From: a virus
IMG/VR virus record: IMGVR_UViG_3300034062_001613
Span: 1-25,315 of that record
Direction: 5' to 3' (one strand)
DNA: 25,315 bases
Every line of letters begins with the position of its first letter. Position 1 is the first letter of the stretch. Positions 19,386-25,315 of this stretch are shown one piece after another. The notes under the pieces were generated by a model. It was not told where the DNA came from. It ran no database searches and worked only from the letters and a program-made list of their open reading frames with translations. Made by a program: the position numbers and the translations under genes.

Positions 19386-19627
19386 TCAGACCATTAAACG
19401 ACAATATTGCGGTACGCCCTGACCCGTTTGTGCAAAGCGGGTTGCTAATCCTACCCGAAACAGATACCCAAACGGGAGTGGTGGTAGCGGTCGGCCCAGG
19501 CAAAAAAGACTCAAAACGGCCCTTAATGGTCGCCGTAGGTGATCACGTCATGTACAGCGGTACAATTGACCGCAAGTATGAAGACTTGATCCTGATGAAG
19601 GATAAGGACGTAATCGGACTTGTATGA
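19382..19627 (+). CDS. GroES-like co-chaperonin (Cpn10)
   Basis: 81 residues: MIRPLNDNIAVRPDPFVQSGLLILPETDTQTGVVVAVGPGKKD, then RPLMVAVGDHVMYSGTIDRKYEDLILMKDKDVIGLV. This covers the Cpn10 fold end to end: RPL-x-D-x-I-x-V, SGL-x-LP as the mobile-loop region, G-x-V-x-A-VGPGK, VGD-x-V, and LI-x-x-D-DVIG. Usual GroES is about 95 residues, so it is slightly short in the roof and loop. It probably docks with host GroEL to fold capsid or portal proteins, as T4 gp31 does. It lies just before the portal, joined by ATGA. Confidence 0.88.
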   Translation: MIRPLNDNIAVRPDPFVQSGLLILPETDTQTGVVVAVGPGKKDSKRPLMVAVGDHVMYSGTIDRKYEDLILMKDKDVIGLV

Positions 19628-21798
19628 AAGACAAAGACATCATAGACACCGCGCTGCATCGTATGACGATGGCAATTGCCGCCTATTCTGATAGCCGTGA
19701 GGATGAACTAGATGACCTTCGATTCTACGCAGCAAGTCCGGACAATCAATTCCAGTGGCCCGCAGACGTTCTTGCTACTCGCGGTTCAGTCCAAGGTCAG
19801 ACCATCAATGCGCGCCCCTGTCTTACTATCAACAAACTACCCCAACACGTTCGCCAAGTTACCAACGATCAACGTCAAAATCGTCCTAGCGGAAAAGTAA
19901 TCCCCGCTGACGACAAGGCCGACGTGGAAGTTGCTGAGATTTTCAACGGCATGGTGCGTCACATTGAGTATATGTCCGACGCGGACGTAGCATACGACAC
20001 CGCTTGCGAAAACCAAGTGGCGTATGGCGAAGGCTATATCCGGTTGCTCACCGAGTACGAAAGCCCTAATTCGTTTGATCAGAACATCAAGATCGGGCGT
20101 ATTCGCAACTCCTTTTCAGTCTACATGGATCCGACAATCCAAGACCCGTGTGGGTCAGACGCCCAATGGTGTTTTGTAACCGAAGACCTATTGATTGAAG
20201 ACTTTGAGCGGATGTTTCCGGATGCACAACCTGTGTCGTCCTTACAGGCGCAAAGCGTGGGCAACGAATCCTACGCACCGTGGTTAAGCGTAGACACCAT
20301 CCGGATTGCTGATTATTACTACGTCGAGCATGAGAAGGCTACGCTTAACCTCTACTACGGCAACGTAAGCGCCATCAAGGGCTCACCCGAAGATCAACAA
20401 ATGGCGATGAACGGCATGAAGCCGATCAAGAGCCGCATTGTTGACGTGAAAAAGGTCAAGCATTGCAAGATCAACGGCTTTGAGGTGTTGGAGTCAAACG
20501 ATTGGGCGGGCGATTGGATTCCTGTTGTGAGAGTGGTCGGCAACGAATTTGAGATTGACGGACGTATTCATGTGTCAGGCATTGTTCGTAATGCCAAGGA
20601 CGCACAGCGGATGTACAACTATTGGGTAAGCCAAGAGGCTGAGATGCTCGCTTTGGCGCCCAAAGCACCGTTTATCGGCTACGGCGGGCAGTTCGAGGGT
20701 TATGAAACCCAATGGAAAACTGCTAACACCACCAACTGGCCATACCTTGAAGTTAACCCTGATGTGACCGACGGTGCGGGCGGCACACTCCCGCTCCCCC
20801 AACGCGCCCAACCCCCTATGGCCTCAAGTGGCTTGCTGCAAGCCAAAGCGGGGGCTAGCGACGATATTAAGTCCACCACAGGGCAATATGACTCTAGCCT
20901 TGGTGCGACCTCTAACGAGCGTTCAGGCAAGGCTATTATGGCGCGCGAGCGTCAGACTGACACCGGCACTTACCACTACGTTGACAACCTAGCGCGCGCT
21001 ATTCGGCATATCACACGCCAAATTATTAACTTAGTGCCTAAGATTTACGACACGCAGCGCGTAGCTAGAATCATGGGCGAGGACGGTGAGCCTGATTCAG
21101 CCAAGATCGACCCTATGCAAGCCGAGCCGGTCAAAAAAATTGTTGACCAAAACGGGTTAGAAATTGACAAGATTTACAACCCTGGCGTCGGAACGTACGA
21201 CGTGATGGTCACGACCGGCCCAAGCTACATGACCAAACGCCAAGAGGCGCTCGAGTCAATGGGTCAATTGCTGCAAGGCAACCCACAACTGTGGTCGGTT
21301 GCGGGCGATTTGTTCATCAAGAACATGGATTGGCCTGGCGCGCAAGAGATGGCCAAGCGTTTTGCCAAAACCATTGATCCAAAACTCATGGACGATGGCG
21401 ACAAAGACCCAGCCCTTCAAGCCGCCGAGCAACAGATGCAAGCAATGGCGCAAGAGATGGAGCAGATGCACACTATGCTGCAAAACGTGTCTAAGTCTAT
21501 GGAAGCCCAAGACATTGAGCGCAAGAACTATGAGGCGCAAATCAAAGCATTTGATGCTGAAACCAAGCGTATCTCAGCCGTTCAAGCGGGCATGACCTTT
21601 GAGCAAATCCAAGACATTGTGATGGGTACGGTTGCAGCCGCAATGGATACGGGTGATTTGATTGGCGGCGCACCACAGCGCCAGCAATTTGAGATGCCTG
21701 AGCAGCCCCCAATGGATCAGATGCAACCACCAATGGATCAAGGCATGATGCCACCTGAACAGATGCAACCGCCCCCAATGATGGAGCAACCACAATGA
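19624..21798 (+). CDS. Portal protein, P22-like
   Basis: 724 residues. The first 60 residues (RMTMAIAAYSDSREDELDDLRFYAASPDNQFQWPADVLATR) and NARPCLTINKLPQHVRQVTNDQRQNRP are the P22-type portal opening. Later blocks are YMDPTIQDPCGSDAQWCFVTEDLL, GQYDSSLGATSNERSGKAIMARERQ and TYHYVDNLARAIRHITRQIINLVPKIYDTQRVARIMGEDGEPD. A helical region follows, then a Met/Gln/Pro-rich tail (about 690-724). The portal ring is the DNA channel at one capsid vertex and the docking point for TerL. It overlaps GroES and the next gene by ATGA. The length is close to P22 gp1 (725). Confidence 0.94.
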   Translation: MKDKDIIDTALHRMTMAIAAYSDSREDELDDLRFYAASPDNQFQWPADVLATRGSVQGQTINARPCLTINKLPQHVRQVTNDQRQNRPSGKVIPADDKADVEVAEIFNGMVRHIEYMSDADVAYDTACENQVAYGEGYIRLLTEYESPNSFDQNIKIGRIRNSFSVYMDPTIQDPCGSDAQWCFVTEDLLIEDFERMFPDAQPVSSLQAQSVGNESYAPWLSVDTIRIADYYYVEHEKATLNLYYGNVSAIKGSPEDQQMAMNGMKPIKSRIVDVKKVKHCKINGFEVLESNDWAGDWIPVVRVVGNEFEIDGRIHVSGIVRNAKDAQRMYNYWVSQEAEMLALAPKAPFIGYGGQFEGYETQWKTANTTNWPYLEVNPDVTDGAGGTLPLPQRAQPPMASSGLLQAKAGASDDIKSTTGQYDSSLGATSNERSGKAIMARERQTDTGTYHYVDNLARAIRHITRQIINLVPKIYDTQRVARIMGEDGEPDSAKIDPMQAEPVKKIVDQNGLEIDKIYNPGVGTYDVMVTTGPSYMTKRQEALESMGQLLQGNPQLWSVAGDLFIKNMDWPGAQEMAKRFAKTIDPKLMDDGDKDPALQAAEQQMQAMAQEMEQMHTMLQNVSKSMEAQDIERKNYEAQIKAFDAETKRISAVQAGMTFEQIQDIVMGTVAAAMDTGDLIGGAPQRQQFEMPEQPPMDQMQPPMDQGMMPPEQMQPPPMMEQPQ

Positions 21799-22157
21799 AG
21801 TGCAACGATTTTGTAGGAATGTTTTTCCTAGCGCGTGATGTGACGCATAGCGTACATCTGAACACACGCAGCTACGCCAAACACAAGGCGTTGCAAAAGT
21901 TCTATGAAAACATCATCGACTTGGCTGACAATTTTGCAGAAGCCTACCAAGGCCGTAACGGCATGATTGGTGCAATCACTTTGCAGTCATCTAAAAAGAC
22001 GGCTAATGTCACCGAGTTCTTGGAAGACCAACTTGAGGATATTGAAAAATATCGCTACGAAGTCTGCGGCAAAGATGATTCAGCTTTACAAAATTTGATC
22101 GACGCAATTGTCGAATTGTATTTATCAACGTTATACAAATTGAAGTTCCTTTCGTAA
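21795..22157 (+). CDS. DUF5856-like helical (ferritin-like) protein
   Basis: 120 residues, almost all helical: MFFLARDVTHSVHLNTRSYAKHKALQKFYENIIDLADNFAEAYQGRNGMIG, then TEFLEDQLEDIEKYRYE and a long final helix. The H-x-x-H-x-x-T-x-SYA-x-H-x-AL-x-x-FY-x-x-I-x-D-x-x-D-x-x-AE-x-YQG pattern matches what I know of phage DUF5856 proteins, which resemble Dps/ferritin four-helix bundles. Histidines and acidic residues could bind metal. Its role is unknown; its place after the portal suggests a virion or assembly protein. Coupled by ATGA to the portal. Confidence 0.75.
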   Translation: MKCNDFVGMFFLARDVTHSVHLNTRSYAKHKALQKFYENIIDLADNFAEAYQGRNGMIGAITLQSSKKTANVTEFLEDQLEDIEKYRYEVCGKDDSALQNLIDAIVELYLSTLYKLKFLS

Positions 22158-22165
22158 GGCATATC

Positions 22166-22432
22166 ATGGCAAATTACACCTACATCACGGCGTCTAAACA
22201 GATCAAAGTCGGTGCCGGCAAACTCAGGGGCATCTTTGTAAGTTCTGCTTCCAGTACACCCACGATCACCATTTACGACGTGCAAACCGGCACCGCCACC
22301 ACAATGGTCGGTGTGTTTACGCCCGTTGGCGCGACCTTTTACCCTTTTGGCTCTTTAGATGGGGCATTTTTTAACCAAGGGCTTAACGTGGTGATTAGTG
22401 GTACGGTCGCTGCAACTGTCATCTACGAATAA
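22166..22432 (+). CDS. Small beta-rich virion-type protein
   Basis: 88 residues, with AAGG upstream of the ATG. It starts MANYTYITASKQIKVGAGKL and continues GIFVSSASSTPTITIYDVQTGTATTMVGVFTPVGATFYPFG, then FNQGLNVVISGTVAATVIYE. The short repeated strands and the GL-x-V-x-I-x-GT-x-x-x-TV-x-Y end are familiar from small phage head or decoration-like proteins. No enzyme motif is seen. It lies between the ferritin-like gene and the fibre gene. Confidence 0.72.
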   Translation: MANYTYITASKQIKVGAGKLRGIFVSSASSTPTITIYDVQTGTATTMVGVFTPVGATFYPFGSLDGAFFNQGLNVVISGTVAATVIYE

Positions 22433-22441
22433 AGGGTTGCC

Positions 22442-23818
22442 ATGAGCCGCTTAATTTTTGATGCCAGCACATTAGGCGGCACGACTACGTTGTCGTCTGA
22501 AGATGCAGTTGGCAACTTTACAATTGATGTGCCCGCTGTAACAGGCACTATGCTTATCCCCGCAACAGTCGGGCTTGCTAACCAAGTATTGACGTCTAAC
22601 GCTACCGCAGCGCCTACCTGGCAATATCTAGCCGGTACAGGCACGGTTACTTCAATTAGTGGTTCAGGCGGCACAACTGGTCTAACCTTGACCGGTGGCC
22701 CGATTACCTCTAGCGGTACGCTGACCTTGGGCGGTACGTTGGCTATTGCCAATGGCGGTACGGGTGCCACAACTGATTCTGCCGCTAGAACTGCACTTGG
22801 TCTTGGCACGATGTCTACGCAAGCCGCAAGTGCTGTGGCTATTACGGGCGGTGCAATCGATGGCACAACGGTCGGCTCAACTACGGTAGCTGCGGGGTCG
22901 TTTACTACGCTTAACTCTAGCGGCAACACTCGGCTTGGCGGCTTGTCAGGCAATCAATCGTTGCAAGTTAATAACGTGGCGTCTGCGGTTAACTACGCTC
23001 AGATTGTGGGTGCGATTACTACAGGCGCGCCGGTGTTATCGGTGCAAGGTACCGATACAAATATTGGTTTAGTTTTACAAGGTAAAGGTACAGGTCTTGT
23101 TGCGTTAGGTGGGTCAACGGTTGCCAATAGCGCGGCTCAATTTGTAACAACAACGTCCGGCGTAAATTTTTTACAATTTACAGGCGGCGCAACAGGCGTA
23201 AGCCCATCTTTTGTTTCCTCAGGAACGGACGCGTCTGTTGGGTTTAACATCAGTACAAAAGGCAATGCCAACGTAGCATTTTTTACAAATAATTTTAGTA
23301 ATTTTTCTTTTGTTGTTAAAAACGTAGCTTCTGCCGTAAATTATTTAATTAGCAACGGTGCGGCAACAGGTAATTCACCATCATTTGCAGTCGACGGCTC
23401 AGACACAAACATTAACCTAACGCTTACCCCTAAAGGCACAGGCGTTGTTAGCACAACATCACTTACTCTTTCAAACACGTTAACAACTGCTGCATACACC
23501 GAAACCATTACCGCAAGCGGCACGGTGGGTGCATCTGCCACCTTGGCAATTACCGCCGGTACAATTTTGACGGCTACGCTGACATCAGCCACGGCTTGTA
23601 CGTTCACCATGCCAACGGCAACCGCCGGTAAATCGTTTACTTTGCTGCTCAAGCAACCCGCATCCGGAACGGCTACAACTGCCACGTTTACAGGTGTCAA
23701 GTGGAACGCAGGCGGCGCACCAACCATTACGGCTACGGTGGGTAAGTTGGACATCATTGCTTTTGTCGCCGACGGCACAAGTTGGTACGGCACAGCTTCA
23801 CAAGGGTACACATACTAA
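22442..23818 (+). CDS. Repeat-rich tail fibre or collar-like protein
   Basis: 458 residues. It starts MSRLIFDASTLGGTTTLSSE and is rich in Thr, Ser, Gly and Ala. Residues about 75-120 (GGTLAIANGGTGATTDSAARTALGLGT) carry the NGGTGATT motif common in phage tail fibres. Three repeats of about 50 residues follow (nucleotides about 22960-23110, 23130-23283, 23305-23455). Each has a V-N-(F/Y) then S-x-x-G-TD-x-(N/S)-(I/V) pattern. The end (SLTLSNTLTTAAYTETITASGTV ... WYGTASQGYTY) is a fibre C-terminal domain. It probably binds the cell surface. The stop overlaps the next start (TAATG). Confidence 0.8.
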   Translation: MSRLIFDASTLGGTTTLSSEDAVGNFTIDVPAVTGTMLIPATVGLANQVLTSNATAAPTWQYLAGTGTVTSISGSGGTTGLTLTGGPITSSGTLTLGGTLAIANGGTGATTDSAARTALGLGTMSTQAASAVAITGGAIDGTTVGSTTVAAGSFTTLNSSGNTRLGGLSGNQSLQVNNVASAVNYAQIVGAITTGAPVLSVQGTDTNIGLVLQGKGTGLVALGGSTVANSAAQFVTTTSGVNFLQFTGGATGVSPSFVSSGTDASVGFNISTKGNANVAFFTNNFSNFSFVVKNVASAVNYLISNGAATGNSPSFAVDGSDTNINLTLTPKGTGVVSTTSLTLSNTLTTAAYTETITASGTVGASATLAITAGTILTATLTSATACTFTMPTATAGKSFTLLLKQPASGTATTATFTGVKWNAGGAPTITATVGKLDIIAFVADGTSWYGTASQGYTY

Positions 23819-24639
23819 TGTTTGCCGCTCGTGCCTTATTTCAAACTGCAGGAGGTAAAGCTCCTTATTCAGCAACATATTTAATTGTTGCGGGTGGTGG
23901 TAGTGCGGGTTCGTATGTAAGCGGAGGTGGGGGTGCGGGAGGATTGTTAACAGGCACTTCTGTTTTAACTCCCGCCACGTCGTACACAATTACCGTCGGC
24001 GCGGGGGCAGCTTCGCCAGGAACATTCTCAACTGGATTAAATGGTTCAGACTCTACCGCTTTAGGTTTTACTTCAATTGGTGGCGGTGGTGGTGCGGGTT
24101 ATACTGCTGCCCCCTATACAGGTGTTGCGGGTGGGTCAGGTGGCGGTGGATCGCAAGATAAAGCGGGTGGTGCGGGTACTTCAGGTCAAGGCAATGCTGG
24201 CGGTTCAGGAAACTTTAGCGGAGTTAACCAATTTGGCGGCGGCGGTGGCGGGGCTAGTGCTGTAGGCGCAAATGCAATATCAACCGCAGGGGGTAATGGC
24301 GGAGCGGGTACATCAAGCAGCATTACGGGCAGCAGCGTCACATACGCGGGCGGCGGTGGTGGTGGAGGTAGCGGTGGAACTGCGGGAACTGGCGGCGCAG
24401 GTGGCGGTGGGAATGGTTCTACCTCAGGTAACGGTACTGCGGGCACCGTAAATACCGGCGGCGGTGGTGGGGGAAGCGGGATAGCCACAAGTTTAGGCGG
24501 CGCGGGCGGTTCAGGTGTAGTTATATTCTCTGTCCCAACTGCAAGTTATTCAGGCACAACCACAGGCTCACCAACAGTAACAACTAGTGGGTCAGATACC
24601 ATATTGACTTATACGGCATCGGGGAGTTACACAGCATGA
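23818..24639 (+). CDS. Glycine-rich receptor-binding/adhesin-like tail protein
   Basis: 273 residues from ATG 23818, overlapping the upstream stop (TAATG); a further in-frame ATG at 23782 lies inside the fibre gene. The N-terminus leads to ATYLIVAGGGSAGSYVSGGGGAGGLL and a strand-rich domain (TPATSYTITVGAGAASPG). Long polyglycine segments follow (GGGGGAGY, GGSGGGGSQDKAGG, GGGGGASAVG, GGGGGGGSGGTAGTGGAGGGG), then GSGVVIFSVPTASYSG and a C-terminal beta end. The layout resembles glycine-rich phage adhesins that form polyglycine type II helices (as in phage S16 gp38). It is a likely host-specificity protein. Confidence 0.82.
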   Translation: MFAARALFQTAGGKAPYSATYLIVAGGGSAGSYVSGGGGAGGLLTGTSVLTPATSYTITVGAGAASPGTFSTGLNGSDSTALGFTSIGGGGGAGYTAAPYTGVAGGSGGGGSQDKAGGAGTSGQGNAGGSGNFSGVNQFGGGGGGASAVGANAISTAGGNGGAGTSSSITGSSVTYAGGGGGGGSGGTAGTGGAGGGGNGSTSGNGTAGTVNTGGGGGGSGIATSLGGAGGSGVVIFSVPTASYSGTTTGSPTVTTSGSDTILTYTASGSYTA

Positions 24640-25034
24640 GTTATTTCGCAAGAGTACCCACACTTACAAATGGCAAAGGCATTGTTGATGATGTCATTAG
24701 CGCTGAACAACCGTTTATTGATTCAGGCTTGGTTGGCGACCCGACTATGTGGTGGCAAACTTCCTACAACACGCATGGGAATGTCCACTACGGTCAAAAC
24801 GGTCAGCCTGATGGCGGTGTGGCGCTCCGAGCAAACTACGCCGGACTTGGCTACACGCTTGATACGACGGTTGTGCAAGACGGTGTTATCGGTGTGTTCT
24901 ACGCACCTCAACCGTTCCCTTCATGGGTGCTAGACCCACAAACATATTATTGGGAAGCACCTGTGCCGTACCCTAATGACGGACAAAATTACGTTTGGGA
25001 TGAATCTACAGAATCTTGGGTACTTGTGCCTTAA
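24636..25034 (+). CDS. Tail-associated hypothetical protein (WWQTSYN ... YAGLGYTLD family)
   Basis: 132 residues. It contains VDDVISAEQPFIDSG, WWQTSYNTHGNVHYGQN, LRANYAGLGYTLDTTV, then FYAPQPFPSWVLDPQTYYWEAPVPYPNDGQNYVWDESTESWVLVP. I recognise this arrangement (W-x-QTSYN, R-x-N-x-AG-x-GYTYD, FY-x-P-x-P-x-x-SW-x-LD, WEAP-x-P-x-P, Y-x-WDE-x-x-x-SW) from phage tail-fibre-region proteins, often in marine and freshwater phages. The ATG overlaps the adhesin stop (ATGA). The role is likely a small tail or fibre-associated protein. Confidence 0.78.
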   Translation: MSYFARVPTLTNGKGIVDDVISAEQPFIDSGLVGDPTMWWQTSYNTHGNVHYGQNGQPDGGVALRANYAGLGYTLDTTVVQDGVIGVFYAPQPFPSWVLDPQTYYWEAPVPYPNDGQNYVWDESTESWVLVP

Positions 25035-25046
25035 AGGAAAAACCAA

Positions 25047-25315
25047 ATGAAATGGGCAATTAACTCAATGATGGTCACCAATGATGTCAAACCTGACATG
25101 GTAACAATGACCAATTTTACAATCAACGACACGCAAGATGGGTTGTCAGGGCAAGTGTCGTACTCACTTAACTTGCTTCCCGCTGACCCAAACAATTACA
25201 CGCCTTACGCTCAAATCACACAAGATCAAGCAATTGTTTGGACTAAAGATGCAGCGGGTGTTGACCGCATTGCTTCTTGGGAAGCTGAAGTACAAACGCA
25301 AATTGATGCACAAAA
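25047..25315 (+). CDS. Tail-region protein, 3' end outside window
   Basis: The frame opens at ATG 25047 (AAAGGA 8 bases upstream) and runs past the window edge, giving at least 89 residues. It starts MKWAINSMMVTNDVKPDMVT, then MTNFTINDTQDGLSGQVSYSLNLLPADPNNYTPYAQITQDQAIVWTKDAAG. The strand-rich sequence followed by a helix with VWTK is like small phage tail-region proteins (possibly DUF7936-type; not certain). It continues the fibre cluster. Confidence 0.75.
   Translation, partial: MKWAINSMMVTNDVKPDMVTMTNFTINDTQDGLSGQVSYSLNLLPADPNNYTPYAQITQDQAIVWTKDAAGVDRIASWEAEVQTQIDAQ

Noticed and set aside
22423-23811. Two long minus-strand frames of Val/Pro/Ala-rich sequence opposite the fibre gene
   Set aside because: Shadow of the repetitive Thr/Gly-rich fibre gene; no ribosome sites, no recognisable motifs.
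24186-24488. Proline-rich 100-residue frame on the - strand
   Set aside because: It is the reverse complement of the polyglycine codons of the adhesin-like gene; the proline runs follow from GGN codons.
1-25315. tRNA genes, integrase/att sites, repressor, reverse transcriptase (DGR or retron)
   Set aside because: Looked for tRNA-like T-loops, recombinase motifs and RT motifs; none seen. The glycine-rich and fibre genes show no template/variable repeat pair.

Overview
This window is part of a tailed double-stranded DNA bacteriophage genome (Caudoviricetes). A P22-type portal, a terminase pair, a family-A DNA polymerase, a 3TM holin and a GH108 endolysin lie in a compact, almost gap-free arrangement. 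The portal suggests podovirus-like morphology. The host is most likely a proteobacterium: GH108/3TM-holin lysis cassettes are typical there, and a near-perfect LexA box of the E. coli type (CTGT-N8-ACAG) lies in the main intergenic region. No integrase, repressor or tRNA is visible, so lifestyle cannot be decided from this window.

Layout, left to right. (1) 1-1331, + strand: lysis cassette (TM coiled-coil protein, 3TM holin, small two-TM protein, GH108 lysin), ending at a hairpin. (2) 5139-1433, - strand: eleven genes joined by stop/start overlaps, starting with a VRR-NUC nuclease and a SNF2-like helicase, then a winged-helix protein and small unknowns. Two of these unknowns share a repeated LAKPEQ peptide. 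(3) 5140-5210: overlapping divergent promoter elements. (4) 5211-12557, + strand: replication and recombination genes (DUF2800-type nuclease, a likely DNA-binding partner, a structured intergenic segment, family-A polymerase, primase-helicase). (5) 14943-12582, - strand: nine genes including a short beta-clamp homologue, a very acidic protein and two hydrophobic micropeptides. It is punctuated by copies of one hairpin and closed by a U-tract terminator. (6) 14944-15638: about 700 bp without genes, holding an operator-like dyad, the LexA box, ATTGCCTAC repeats, CTTAG/CTAAG tandem repeats, a GC-rich palindrome and direct-repeat block and a G-quadruplex motif. It is a candidate origin, control or packaging region. 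(7) 15639-25315, + strand: packaging and virion genes (TerS, TerL, GroES-like co-chaperonin, P22-like portal, DUF5856-like protein, fibre-like proteins, glycine-rich adhesin-like protein). Two free-standing HNH endonucleases are wedged in, one overlapping both TerS and TerL.

How the parts fit: the divergent replication arms supply helicase, nuclease, primase-helicase, polymerase and clamp. The region-6 control block separates the leftward clamp operon from the rightward packaging operon, and could couple the clamp operon (and possibly late genes) to host DNA damage. The rightward operon then makes the packaging motor, portal and receptor-binding parts. The lysis genes at the left end probably continue from the late transcript if the genome is circular or permuted. 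All functional names come from motifs read by eye; no database search was run.
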